Shown here: piece after piece, positions 1 to 12,186 of the stretch
Layout of the letters: each line of letters opens with the position of its first letter
Numbering within the stretch: the stretch's first letter is position 1
Assembly: GCF_030553075.1 (NCBI RefSeq)
Contig: NZ_CP130701.1
Coordinates: 2,914,001-2,978,000, forward strand
Direction: 5' to 3'
Length of the DNA: 64,000 nt
From: Halomonas sp. I5-271120
Lineage (GTDB): Bacteria > Pseudomonadota > Gammaproteobacteria > Pseudomonadales > Halomonadaceae
Notes under the pieces: generated by a model
Told to the model about the DNA's origin: nothing
Seen by the model: only the letters and a program-made list of their open reading frames with translations
The model's database searches: none
Translations under genes and position numbers: made by a program

Positions 1-23
1 CCTCTATGCGCCGGAGCAATAAG

Positions 24-1502
24 ATGGCGATGCTAGGCAAGCGTCGCACGCCAAAACCCGCTGCCAGGAAAGCACCGACGCCCCGCCGGGCTCAGCAGAC
101 GGCTTCCGACGACCGGGGCGTGGAGATTATGCGCCTCGCCCACGATGGCCGAGGCGTGGCGCGCGATGCGGCCGGAAAGACCCTGTTCGTCGATCGTGCC
201 CTGCCCGGTGAACGGGTTGAAATAGCCGTTCACAAGAGCCGTCAGCGCTTTGATGAGGCGCATGTGCGGGAAGTGCTGAAGGCGGCGCCTGAGCGTGTGA
301 CGCCGCCCTGTGCGCATTTCGGCGTTTGCGGCGGCTGCGATCTACAGCACCAGGCTCTCGAGGCCCAGCGCCACCACAAGCAGCAGGTGCTGGTCGAGCA
401 ACTGGCACGTCAGGGGCTCACCTTGGGTGACGCACCGGCGCTGCTGACCTCCGAAGGGCTCGGCTACCGGCGGCGTGCACGGCTTGGCGTCAAGGTCGAT
501 GCCGAGGGCCGCATCCACCTGGGCTTTCGCGCCCGAGGTAGCCACCACCTGATCGACATGGCAGCGTGTCCGGTGCTGGTGCCGGCCCTCGAGGCCTTGC
601 TGGCGCCGCTTCGCGAGCAGCTCGCGAGCCTCGATGCGCCGCGTCAGGTAGGGCATCTTGAGCTTATCGCAAGCGATGGAGGCGTCTGCCTGGTGGTGCG
701 TCAGCTGCGCGCTCAGCCAGACGATGCACAGCGCTGGCAAGCCTTTGCCGCGGCCCACGAGCTATCGCTTGGCTGGCTGCTTGGCCGCGAGTCGCCGCGC
801 CTTGAGTGGCTCACTGAGGTGCCCGACCTTCACTATGGGGTGATGCTGGCCGCAACTGAACGCGAGAACGCCCAGGAACCGGCGCGTGAATCTGTGCGTG
901 AACCTGTGCGAGAGCTGGTACTCGGCTTTGCGCCGGGTGACTTCCTGCAGGTCAACGCCGAGGTCAACCAGCGCCTGGTCGACACGGCGCTTGAGTGGCT
1001 GGCGCCTAAATCCGGCGAGCGAGTGCTCGACTGCTTCGCCGGGGTGGGCAACTTCAGCCTGGCACTGGCCGCATACACCGGCATGGTGACCGGCGTGGAA
1101 GGCAACCCGCTGATGGTCGAGCGCCTGGCCGCCAATGCCCGGCGCAACGATCTTTCCGGGGTTAGCGCCCGCCAAGCGGACCTGACGCGTGAAGATCAGG
1201 TCCGCGCGCTACTCGATGAGACCGACTGGGATCTGGTGGTGCTGGACCCGCCCCGGGAAGGCGCAGAGGCCTTGTCGCGTCAGCTGGCCACGTCCCGGGT
1301 CTCACGGATTCTCTATGTCTCCTGTGATCCGGCGACCCTTGCCCGCGACGCGGCACACCTGGCCGCCGGTGGCTATCGACTGGTGCGCTCGGCGGTTGCC
1401 GACATGTTTGCGCAGACCGCCCACCTCGAGGCCGTTTTGCTGTTCGAGCACCCCGAAATTCCTGCGTCCGACGTGACGCCGGCGCAGATGCCAAAGGAGT
1501 GA
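24..1502 (+). CDS. rlmD: 23S rRNA (uracil-1939-C5)-methyltransferase RlmD
   Basis: SAM-dependent enzyme that methylates C5 of U1939 in 23S rRNA. A TRAM-type RNA-binding region (about residues 30-90) is followed by an iron-sulfur motif with C96, C102 and C105 and a fourth Cys near 182. The Rossmann domain carries DCFAGVGNFSLAL, and the catalytic Cys is C434 in VSCDPATL. The protein is 492 aa, somewhat longer than the E. coli enzyme; one insertion near residues 283-300 reads like EPARESVREPVREL and is encoded by three 12-bp tandem units at 876-911. Start 24 is preferred over the upstream ATG at 6 because GGAG lies about 8 bases before it. relA begins 6 bases downstream, so co-transcription is likely. 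Confidence 0.95.
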   Translation: MAMLGKRRTPKPAARKAPTPRRAQQTASDDRGVEIMRLAHDGRGVARDAAGKTLFVDRALPGERVEIAVHKSRQRFDEAHVREVLKAAPERVTPPCAHFGVCGGCDLQHQALEAQRHHKQQVLVEQLARQGLTLGDAPALLTSEGLGYRRRARLGVKVDAEGRIHLGFRARGSHHLIDMAACPVLVPALEALLAPLREQLASLDAPRQVGHLELIASDGGVCLVVRQLRAQPDDAQRWQAFAAAHELSLGWLLGRESPRLEWLTEVPDLHYGVMLAATERENAQEPARESVREPVRELVLGFAPGDFLQVNAEVNQRLVDTALEWLAPKSGERVLDCFAGVGNFSLALAAYTGMVTGVEGNPLMVERLAANARRNDLSGVSARQADLTREDQVRALLDETDWDLVVLDPPREGAEALSRQLATSRVSRILYVSCDPATLARDAAHLAAGGYRLVRSAVADMFAQTAHLEAVLLFEHPEIPASDVTPAQMPKE

Positions 1503-1508
1503 AGCACC

Positions 1509-3788
1509 ATGGTAAAGGTGCGTGATGACCAGCCGTTGACCGACGACGGCGCGGTGGACCTCGACCAATGGCTGGCTCGCCTCGGCGAGGAATCCGTGCT
1601 GACCGACCCAGCGCGGATGCGTGAAGCCTGTGAATTGGTGCGCAGCCTTGCCAACGAGGCCAGCCAGGCGCAGCAGTTTGGGCTTGGCAACGGGTCGAGC
1701 TATCGCATGGGCCTTGAAATGGCCGATATCCTCGGCGAACTCAAGCTCGATCAGACCGCTCTGGAAGCGGCCGTGCTGTATCGCTCGGTGCGCGTCAAGC
1801 TGATCTCGGTCGAGGCCGTCGAGAAGCGCTTCGGCCAGGAAGTCGCCACCCTGATCGAAGGCGTGCTGCACATGGCGGCGATCAGCCATCAGGCCCTGCC
1901 CAGTCAGGACATGTCCCAGTACAGCCAGCAGGACAACCTGCGGCGCATGCTGGTGACCATGATCGACGACGTGCGGGTCGCGTTGATCAAGATCGCCGAG
2001 CGCACCTGCGCCCTGCGTCAGGTCAAGGAGACCACCCGCGACAAGCGCCTGCGCGTGGCTCGCGAGGTGTTCGATATCTATGCCCCGCTGGCGCACCGGC
2101 TGGGCATCGGCCATCTCAAGTGGGAGCTCGAGGATCTGTCCTTTCGCTACCTCCACGAGGCCGAGTACAAGTCGATCGCCAAGCAACTGGCCGAGAAGCG
2201 TCTCGACCGCACAAGCTATATCAACGACGTCGTGGGTACGCTCAAGGAGCTGCTGGAAGCGCAGAACATCCACGAGTACGACGTCGATGGCCGTGCCAAG
2301 CACATCTATTCGATCTGGCGGAAGATGCAGCGCAAGCACATCGATTTCTCCCAGGTCTACGACGTGCGCGCCGTGCGCATCCTGGTGCCCCGGGTGGCCG
2401 ACTGCTACACGGTGCTCGGCATCGTGCATTCTCGCTGGCACCACGTGCCCAACGAGTTCGACGACTACATCGCCAACCCCAAGAAGAACGGCTACCAGTC
2501 GCTGCATACCGCCGTGTTCGGCCCCGAGAACAAGGTGCTCGAGATCCAGATCCGCACCTTCGCCATGCACGAGGAAGCGGAGCTCGGCGTCTGTGCCCAC
2601 TGGCGCTACAAAGGCCACGACACCAAGGCCAAGAGCCGCAGCTACGAAGACAAGATTGCCTGGCTGCGTCAGGTGCTCGAGTGGCAGGAGGAAGTCGGCG
2701 GCTTCGGCGACCTTCGCGAAGGGCTCTCGAGCGATGTGGCGCCGGATCGCATCTACGTCTTTACCCCCGATGGCCACGTGATCGACCTGCCACGGGTCGC
2801 CACGCCGATCGATTTCGCCTACCGGGTCCACACCGAGATTGGCCATCGCTGTCGCGGCGCCAAGGTTAACGGCCGCATCGTACCGCTGACCTACGAGCTC
2901 AAGACCGGCCAGCAGGTCGAGATATTGACCGCTACCAAGGGCGGCCCCAGCCGCGACTGGCTCAACCCGTCCGTGGGCTTCGTGCGTACCTCCCGGGCCC
3001 GGGCCAAGATTCAGGCCTGGTTCAAGCAGCAGGCGCGCGGCCAGAACCTCGAGGAGGGCAAGGCGCTCTTCGACAAGGAGATGAAGCGCCTCGACGTCGA
3101 GGATATCGATCTCACCACCCTCGCGCAGAAGGTCAACTACACCACGCCTGAGGACATGTATGCCGCCATCGGCGCCGGCGACCTGCGCATCGGCCAGGTG
3201 CTGCATCAGGCCCAGCAGCTGTTCGGCGAGCACGATGACCAGGAGCAGCTCGACCGGCTGCTGGCCAAGCCGCGCCGCGAGAAGCCGGCCGCCGGCGATC
3301 AGGGCATCACCGTGTTGGGGGTCGGCAATCTCAAGACCAGCATGGCCAACTGCTGTCATCCGGTGCCCGGCGAACATATCGTGGGATTCATCACCCAGGG
3401 CCGCGGCGTCACCGTGCACCGCCAGGACTGCCCCAACATTCTTCAGCTGCGCCTGGACGAGCCCAAGCGCATCATCGAGGTCGAGTGGGGCGAACGGGCC
3501 GCGACCCGCTACCCGGTGGATATCGAGATCGAAGCCTGGGACCGCTCGGGCCTCTTGCGCGACGTCACCGGCGTACTGGGCAACGACAAGGTCAACGTGC
3601 TCTCCGTGAACACCCAGACCGATGAGATCGAGGGCCTGGCCAAGATGACCATCACTCTCGAAGTCGATGGCCTGGAGACCCTGGGGCGGCTGTTCTCGCG
3701 CATCCAGCAGCTCTCCAACGTGCTCGACGTCAAGCGACTGAGAAGCGGCGGCAAGGGCAAGGCTCGCGGCAAGGGAGGGCGCTCATGA
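1509..3788 (+). CDS. relA: GTP pyrophosphokinase RelA (ppGpp synthetase I)
   Basis: Ribosome-associated synthetase that transfers pyrophosphate from ATP to GTP or GDP during amino-acid starvation. The order is a degenerate HD domain (about 40-200), synthetase (about 240-370), TGS (about 400-465), a Cys-containing zinc-finger region (NCCHPVPGE) and a C-terminal ACT domain (about 680-750). The HD dyad of SpoT-type hydrolases is replaced (YRSVRVK where a His-Asp pair is expected), and the synthetase carries the EFDD motif (E316-D319) of monofunctional RelA, so this is the synthetase-only paralogue. Its 759 aa are normal for the family. AAGGAG lies 9 bases before the ATG. The stop overlaps the mazG start. 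Confidence 0.96.
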   Translation: MVKVRDDQPLTDDGAVDLDQWLARLGEESVLTDPARMREACELVRSLANEASQAQQFGLGNGSSYRMGLEMADILGELKLDQTALEAAVLYRSVRVKLISVEAVEKRFGQEVATLIEGVLHMAAISHQALPSQDMSQYSQQDNLRRMLVTMIDDVRVALIKIAERTCALRQVKETTRDKRLRVAREVFDIYAPLAHRLGIGHLKWELEDLSFRYLHEAEYKSIAKQLAEKRLDRTSYINDVVGTLKELLEAQNIHEYDVDGRAKHIYSIWRKMQRKHIDFSQVYDVRAVRILVPRVADCYTVLGIVHSRWHHVPNEFDDYIANPKKNGYQSLHTAVFGPENKVLEIQIRTFAMHEEAELGVCAHWRYKGHDTKAKSRSYEDKIAWLRQVLEWQEEVGGFGDLREGLSSDVAPDRIYVFTPDGHVIDLPRVATPIDFAYRVHTEIGHRCRGAKVNGRIVPLTYELKTGQQVEILTATKGGPSRDWLNPSVGFVRTSRARAKIQAWFKQQARGQNLEEGKALFDKEMKRLDVEDIDLTTLAQKVNYTTPEDMYAAIGAGDLRIGQVLHQAQQLFGEHDDQEQLDRLLAKPRREKPAAGDQGITVLGVGNLKTSMANCCHPVPGEHIVGFITQGRGVTVHRQDCPNILQLRLDEPKRIIEVEWGERAATRYPVDIEIEAWDRSGLLRDVTGVLGNDKVNVLSVNTQTDEIEGLAKMTITLEVDGLETLGRLFSRIQQLSNVLDVKRLRSGGKGKARGKGGRS

Positions 3789-4639
3789 GCGAGCGCCACA
3801 GCCTCGATGACCTGCTGACGCTGATGTCGGTGCTGCGCGATGCCGACCAGGGCTGCCCCTGGGATCTCAAGCAGGACTGGGACTCGATCGTGCCGCACAC
3901 CCTCGAGGAAGCCTATGAGGTCGCCGACGCCATCGAGCGCCGCGCCTTCGATGAACTGCCCGGCGAGCTTGGCGATCTGTTGTTCCAGGTGGTCTATTAC
4001 AGCCAGTTCGGCCATGAAGAAGGGCGGTTCGACTTTCATGACGTGGTGCATGTGCTGACCGCCAAGATGCTGCGCCGCCATCCCCATGTCTTTCCCGACG
4101 GCACCCTGAGTTCGCGTCGCGACGGCGAGCGTGCCGCCGAGGTCGAGACCCGGCAGGTGCATTCCCGCTGGGAGGCCCTCAAGGCCGAGGAGCGCGCCGA
4201 GCGAGCACGTCATGATGCCAAGGCCGTTTCGGTGCTCGATGACGTGCCGCGCAGCCTGCCGGCGCTGTCCCGGGCCGCCAAACTCTCCAAGCGTGCCGCG
4301 CGGGTCGGTTTCGACTGGCCCGATCATCGCGGCGTGCTGGCCAAGATCCGCGAGGAACTCGACGAGGTCGAGGAGGCGCTGGCCGAGGGCGACCACGAGC
4401 ATGCCGGCGAGGAAGTCGGCGACCTGCTGTTCGCGGTGGTCAATCTCGCCCGCACCTTGAAGACCGATCCCGAGCAGCGCCTGCGCGGCACCAACGCCAA
4501 GTTCGAGCGGCGCTTTCGTCACGTGGAGTCGGCCTTGGCCGCCGAGGGCAAGGCGCCCGGCCAGACCGCACTCGAGGACATGGAAACGCACTGGCAGGAC
4601 GCCAAGGCGCGTGAAAAACAGGGCGAGATGCCGAGCTGA
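3785..4639 (+). CDS. mazG: nucleoside triphosphate pyrophosphohydrolase MazG
   Basis: Hydrolyses NTPs and dNTPs to NMP and PPi; in E. coli it tempers ppGpp-linked responses. Two tandem MazG domains are visible, each with the acidic metal-binding helix pair: EEAYEVADAIE with ELGDLLFQVVYY in the N-terminal half, and EELDEVEEAL with EVGDLLFAVVN in the C-terminal half. The length of 284 aa is typical, with a short basic linker between the repeats. The ATG overlaps the relA stop by four bases (ATGA), so translation is probably coupled and the product comes from the same message as the ppGpp synthetase. Confidence 0.95.
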   Translation: MSERHSLDDLLTLMSVLRDADQGCPWDLKQDWDSIVPHTLEEAYEVADAIERRAFDELPGELGDLLFQVVYYSQFGHEEGRFDFHDVVHVLTAKMLRRHPHVFPDGTLSSRRDGERAAEVETRQVHSRWEALKAEERAERARHDAKAVSVLDDVPRSLPALSRAAKLSKRAARVGFDWPDHRGVLAKIREELDEVEEALAEGDHEHAGEEVGDLLFAVVNLARTLKTDPEQRLRGTNAKFERRFRHVESALAAEGKAPGQTALEDMETHWQDAKAREKQGEMPS

Positions 4640-4726
4640 TCGGTTGGCAAATCAACAGGTTCGGCACGGCCTCGCCACATTGCAGTAGCGGGTTAACAAT
4701 TCCAATAGCCGTCAGGAGGGATGTCT

Positions 4727-7375
4727 GTGAGCAGCGATCTGCATGAATCTTTGCGAGACAATGTTCGCGTGCTGGGCGATAGCCTGGGGCGAACCATCGC
4801 CGATGACCTGGGTGAGGGCTTCGTCGACAAGATCGAGTCCATCCGTGGCCTGGCCAAGCGCGGCCGGCAGGGCGATCCCGAAGGGCGCCGTGAGCTGATC
4901 GAGTACCTGCGCCGGCTGCCGGATCGCGATCTCTTGCCGGTCACCCGGGCCTTCAACCAGTTCCTCAACCTCGCCAACATCGCCGAACAGCACTACCGGG
5001 CGCGCTTTCGTCGCGTCGAGGACTACAAGCCGGGCTCCCAGCCCGAGCTTGGCGACCTGATCGCCCGGGCGCGCAAGGCCGGTCATTCGCCTCGCGAGCT
5101 GGTCGAGTCGCTGGCCAGCATGCGGGTCGAGCTGGTGCTGACCGCCCATCCCACCGAGGTCATTCGCCGCACCCTGATCCAGAAATACGACGCTATCGAT
5201 GACTGCCTGACTGGGCTCGAGTCGACCGTCGACTCCCCCGAGAAACTGACCCGGGTCCATGGCCGGCTGGAAGAGCTGATCAGCCAGGCCTGGCATACCG
5301 ACGAGATCCGCCACGAGCGTCCTACTCCGGTCGACGAGGCCAAGTGGGGCTTCGCGGTGATCGAGAACTCGCTGTGGCAGGCGGTGCCCGATTTCCATCG
5401 CGACCTCGACAGCCTGTTGCTCGACGCCGCCGGCGAGCGTCTGCCGCTGGATGCCGCGCCGCTGCGCTTCGCCTCCTGGATGGGTGGCGACCGCGACGGC
5501 AATCCCAACGTGACCGCCAAGGTCACCCGTGAGGTCCTGCTGCTGGGCCGCTGGATGGCCGCGGATCTGTACCTGCGCGATCTCGACCAGCTCAAGGCCG
5601 AGCTATCGATGTGGAAAGCTAACAGTGCCCTGCGCGCCGAGGTCGGTGATGCCACGGAACCCTATCGGGAACTGCTCAAGCGCCTCACCACCAAGGTCGA
5701 GGCCACCCGCGACTGGGCCAAGGCCGGCCTCGACGGCGAGCCCCACGAAGGCGGGCCGATCATCGAGCACCGTGACCAGCTCTATGCGCCGCTGCTGTCC
5801 TGCTACCGCTCGCTGTGCGATGTCGGCCTGGATACCATCGCCAACGGCGTACTGCTCGACACCCTGCGCCGTGTCGCCGTATTCGGCGTCACCCTGACCA
5901 AGCTCGACTTGCGCCAGGAGTCGTCGCGCCATACCCAGGTATTCGACGAGCTGACCGACTATCTGGGCCTTGGCCACTACCAGGACTGGGATGAGGAGAA
6001 GCGCCAGGATTTCCTGCTCGGCGAGCTCACCTCCCGTCGCCCGCTGATTCCGCGTCGCTGGGAATGCTCCGGCGAGACCCGCGAAGTTATCGATACCTTC
6101 CGAGTGATCGCCTCCGAGCAGCGCGAGGCGCTCGGCACTTACATCATTTCCATGGCCGGCCAGCCGTCTGACGTGTTGGCGGTGGCGCTGTTGATGAAGG
6201 AGGTCGGCGGCGACGTGGCGCTGCCCATCGCGCCGCTGTTCGAGACCCTGGATGACCTGAACCGGGCCGGCGACGTCATCGACCGGCTGCTGGCGCTGCC
6301 GGGCTATCGTCGCCTGGCCGGCGACGAGCAGGAAGTGATGATCGGCTACTCCGACTCGGCCAAGGACGCCGGCCAGCTGGCCGCCGCCTGGGCCCAGTAC
6401 CGGGCGCAGGAGACCCTGGTCGAGGTCTGCAAGCGCCATGGGGTGGATCTGACGCTGTTCCATGGTCGTGGCGGCACCGTGGGTCGCGGGGGTGGTCCGG
6501 CGCACGCGGCGATTCTTTCCCAGCCGCCGGGCTCGGTGAACGGCAGTCTCAGGGTCACCGAACAGGGGGAGATGATCCGCTTCAAGTTTGGTCAGCCGGA
6601 CATTGCCCTGCGCTCGATGGAGATCTATGCCTGCGCGGTGCTGGAAGCGACGTTGCTGCCGCCGCCGGCCCCCGAGCCGGCCTGGCGGGAGGAGATGGAT
6701 CACCTCGCCGCGGTGGCGCACAAGGCCTATGTGGGCGTGGTGCGCGAGAACCCGGATTTCGTGCCCTATTTCCGCGCGGTGACGCCGGAAGGGTCCTTGG
6801 GGCGGCTTCCGCTGGGTTCCCGACCCACCAAGCGCCGCCAGGACGGTGGCGTCGAGACCCTGCGTGCGATCCCCTGGATCTTCGCCTGGACCCAGACCCG
6901 CCTGATGCTGCCGGCCTGGCTAGGCAGCGGCGAGGCCTTCGCCCAGCGCCTGGCCGAGCCCGGGGGCCTTGAGCGATTGCAGGAAATGCGCAGCCGCTGG
7001 CCCTTCTTCGGCACCTATCTAGACATGCTGGAGATGCTGTCCGCCAAGGCCGATATCGACATCGCCGCCTACTACGAGAGGCGCCTGGTTGACGAGCCGG
7101 GGCTGCTGGAACTGGGCGGTGAGCTGCGCGGGCGCTTTACGAAGCTGCAGGCGGCGCTGCTTGATATCCTCGACCAGCGGGAGCTTCTGGAGAACACGCC
7201 GCTGATTCACCAGGCCATCGAGGTGCGTAATCCCTATATCGACCCGCTGCATGGCCTGCAGGCCGAGCTTCTGCAGCGTAACCGGGATGCCGATGGCGCC
7301 ATCAGCCCGGCGCTGACTCGCGCGCTGATGGTGACCATGGCCGGCATCTCTGCGGGGCTTCGCAACACCGGGTAA
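4727..7375 (+). CDS. ppc: phosphoenolpyruvate carboxylase
   Basis: Carboxylates PEP with bicarbonate to oxaloacetate, refilling the TCA cycle. Catalytic landmarks are LTAHPTEV (H141), SWMGGDRDGNPNVT, FHGRGGTVGRGGGP and the C-terminal RNTG. The length of about 882 aa matches bacterial Ppc. An ATG at 4721 directly abuts the strong AGGAGGG (4714-4720), leaving no spacer, so the in-frame GTG at 4727 with a 6-base spacer is the better start. It stands alone between mazG and a repeat-rich gap. Confidence 0.96.
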   Translation: MSSDLHESLRDNVRVLGDSLGRTIADDLGEGFVDKIESIRGLAKRGRQGDPEGRRELIEYLRRLPDRDLLPVTRAFNQFLNLANIAEQHYRARFRRVEDYKPGSQPELGDLIARARKAGHSPRELVESLASMRVELVLTAHPTEVIRRTLIQKYDAIDDCLTGLESTVDSPEKLTRVHGRLEELISQAWHTDEIRHERPTPVDEAKWGFAVIENSLWQAVPDFHRDLDSLLLDAAGERLPLDAAPLRFASWMGGDRDGNPNVTAKVTREVLLLGRWMAADLYLRDLDQLKAELSMWKANSALRAEVGDATEPYRELLKRLTTKVEATRDWAKAGLDGEPHEGGPIIEHRDQLYAPLLSCYRSLCDVGLDTIANGVLLDTLRRVAVFGVTLTKLDLRQESSRHTQVFDELTDYLGLGHYQDWDEEKRQDFLLGELTSRRPLIPRRWECSGETREVIDTFRVIASEQREALGTYIISMAGQPSDVLAVALLMKEVGGDVALPIAPLFETLDDLNRAGDVIDRLLALPGYRRLAGDEQEVMIGYSDSAKDAGQLAAAWAQYRAQETLVEVCKRHGVDLTLFHGRGGTVGRGGGPAHAAILSQPPGSVNGSLRVTEQGEMIRFKFGQPDIALRSMEIYACAVLEATLLPPPAPEPAWREEMDHLAAVAHKAYVGVVRENPDFVPYFRAVTPEGSLGRLPLGSRPTKRRQDGGVETLRAIPWIFAWTQTRLMLPAWLGSGEAFAQRLAEPGGLERLQEMRSRWPFFGTYLDMLEMLSAKADIDIAAYYERRLVDEPGLLELGGELRGRFTKLQAALLDILDQRELLENTPLIHQAIEVRNPYIDPLHGLQAELLQRNRDADGAISPALTRALMVTMAGISAGLRNTG

Positions 7376-7628
7376 TGCCCGACGGGCTATGTCCCGGCCA
7401 GAGGGCGCTCGGTTGAGGGTTCAACTGGCGCCTTGGTGCGCCCGACGATGCGAATGGATTCGCATCGTCGGGCGGTCTGGAAGAGTCTTCGCCAGCGCGA
7501 CATATTTTTCATGCCTTCCTTTTTTCCTGGCTTATATGGCTTTCTGGGCTTATCGGCTTTCCTGGCTCGCCTCCTTTCTGACTAGGCCCTTCTCTGAACG
7601 AGTCTCGCGCTTCAGCTAGGCTCCTATC
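7376..7628. other. intergenic stretch after ppc with no convincing gene
   Basis: Starts with the palindrome at 7439-7474. The part around 7527-7575 is a run of poorly conserved 8-9 base repeats built on GGCTTTCCT and GGCTTAT. A 76-codon open frame crosses the palindrome but has neither a ribosome site nor recognisable composition, so it is not called a gene. Confidence 0.5.
7439..7474. terminator. perfect 17-bp inverted repeat downstream of ppc (possible terminator)
   Basis: CGCCCGACGATGCGAAT is followed by two bases (GG) and then its exact reverse complement, so the RNA would form a very stable hairpin about 65 bases after the ppc stop. No T-run follows on either strand, so it is not a textbook intrinsic terminator. 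It could protect the ppc 3' end, act with Rho, or be a protein-binding palindrome. Confidence 0.5.
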
Positions 7629-7849
7629 ACCAACACCTGTATTCAATACGGTTAACCAGCACCTCTGACCAGCACCTCTGACCAGTACCTCTAACCAGTA
7701 CCTCTAACCAGTACCTCTAACCAGTACCTCTAACCAGTACCTCTAACCAGTACCTCTAACCAGTACCTCTAACCAGTACCTCTAACCAGTACCTCTAACC
7801 AGTACCTCTAACCAGTACCTATAGCTAAGCCCTTTAATTAGTACCTTTC
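7629..7849. repeat. 13-bp tandem repeat array (minisatellite)
   Basis: Thirteen consecutive 13-bp units occupy 7655-7823. The consensus is ACCAGTACCTCTA: units 3-12 (7681-7810) are identical, the first two read ACCAGCACCTCTG, and the last ends ATA. Two decayed units precede in the same register (7629-7654) and two follow (7824-7849). There are no spacers, so it is not CRISPR. The period is not a multiple of three, which argues against coding. It ends about 115 bases before fadB. Confidence 0.97.
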
Positions 7850-7965
7850 GCTAAGACCGTGGGACTTGACGCTTCGCGGTGGCTGGCGCAAGCTGATCCA
7901 TAATCAAACGGCCGTATGAATGCGCGGCCGGGCACCGGCATCCAACCCTGTTTGGAGATGAATGG

Positions 7966-11349
<3,384 letters not shown>

Positions 11350-11380
11350 CGACCCGCTAGATGGTTGCAGTAGAAGCAAT

Positions 11381-11404
11381 AACGGCGCCCCTCGGGGCGC
11401 CGTT
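11381..11404. terminator. bidirectional hairpin terminator between fadA and ppa
   Basis: AACGGCGCCCC, two loop bases and GGGGCGCCGTT form a perfect 11-bp stem. It lies 31 bases after the fadA stop and about 40 bases beyond the end of the convergent pyrophosphatase gene, so it can serve both. Short T-containing tails follow on each strand (GTTTGCG on plus, GTTATTG on minus). Confidence 0.8.
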
Positions 11405-11460
11405 TGCGTTACGGGGTACTGTGTTCGTTACTGCAGTGCTCGTTACGGCTGTGCCTGATA
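11405..11460. repeat. three degenerate copies of a 16-18 bp unit at the 3' end of ppa
   Basis: GCGTTACGGGGTACTGTG, TTCGTTACTGCAGTGC and TCGTTACGGCTGTGCC are successive related copies. The last one covers the stop and final codons of the minus-strand pyrophosphatase gene, so the others look like decayed duplications of the gene's 3' end. Confidence 0.5.
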
Positions 11461-12039
11461 GGCGTCGAAGGCCTGGGTCAGGATGTCGCGCGCTTCGCTG
11501 GCATCGCCGAAGCCGTTCAGCTCGATGTCGCCACCATCCGGCAAGTCCTTGTAAACGCGGAAGAACGCGTTGATGCGCTCGGCCTGCATCTTCGGCAGAT
11601 CCTCGATCGCCATGACGTCGGCGTAGGTAGGGTCCACATCGTTGGTAGGCACGGCAATGATCTTGTCGTCGGCCTCGCCGTCGTCGACCATGCGCAGCAC
11701 GCCGATGGCCCTGACCGTGATCACCGCGCCGGGATAGATGCTGTCGCGGGTCAGTACGAGCGCGTCCAGCGGGTCGCCATCGCCACCTGCCGAACTGGTG
11801 ATGGACCCATAGTTGGCGGGGTAGCGCACCGGCATCGAGACGTAACGATCAACAATCAACTGACCGTGCTCGGCATTGATCTCGTACTTGGTGAAACTCC
11901 CGGCGGGGATCTCGTTGACCACGTTGAAGCTGGCCGGCGCGTCATCGGTTTGCGGATAGTCGAAGACGTTCTGCTGCGCCTGGGCGGACGCGGCAAACAG
12001 CAGGCCAGCGGCGACTAGGGAAGAGAGGGCGACTTTCAT
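11443..12039 (-). CDS. ppa: family I inorganic pyrophosphatase with signal peptide
   Basis: Hydrolyses PPi to two phosphates. The family I active site is complete: EIP near the N terminus of the domain, TKYE, the YPANYG pair of Tyr, DGDPLD with its three Asp, a second acidic cluster with Lys (DDGEADDK) and a late YK pair. Unlike the usual cytoplasmic enzyme it begins with a Sec-type signal peptide (MKVALSSLVAAGLLFAASAQ, cleavage expected after AQA), so the mature protein should be periplasmic. An upstream in-frame extension exists, but the start at 12039 has GAGG close by and places the signal peptide at the N terminus. About 198 aa. Confidence 0.9.
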   Translation of the reverse strand: MKVALSSLVAAGLLFAASAQAQQNVFDYPQTDDAPASFNVVNEIPAGSFTKYEINAEHGQLIVDRYVSMPVRYPANYGSITSSAGGDGDPLDALVLTRDSIYPGAVITVRAIGVLRMVDDGEADDKIIAVPTNDVDPTYADVMAIEDLPKMQAERINAFFRVYKDLPDGGDIELNGFGDASEARDILTQAFDAYQAQP

Positions 12040-12186
12040 GAAACCTCGTCGTGTCTTGGGGAGTGAGGTTTCCAGTCTATTCAGTGAAGGGTGACATGCG
12101 CGTGACAGTGTTCTGGTTTCTGCTGGCCAGGCCATGAGCGGGGTCGGAACCCCCGGCGCGCCTGGATCAGGACGGCTTCATGGCGC

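Noticed and set aside
1302..3419. 705-codon minus-strand open frame opposite relA
   Set aside because: Antisense shadow of a high-GC conserved gene; composition is His/Leu/Val-rich with no domain.
7389..7619. 76-codon hydrophobic open frame after ppc
   Set aside because: It crosses a perfect palindrome and a degenerate repeat, has no ribosome site and reads like composition noise.
7655..7823. Possible CRISPR array
   Set aside because: The 13-bp units are directly adjacent with no spacers and no cas genes are present; it is a plain tandem repeat.
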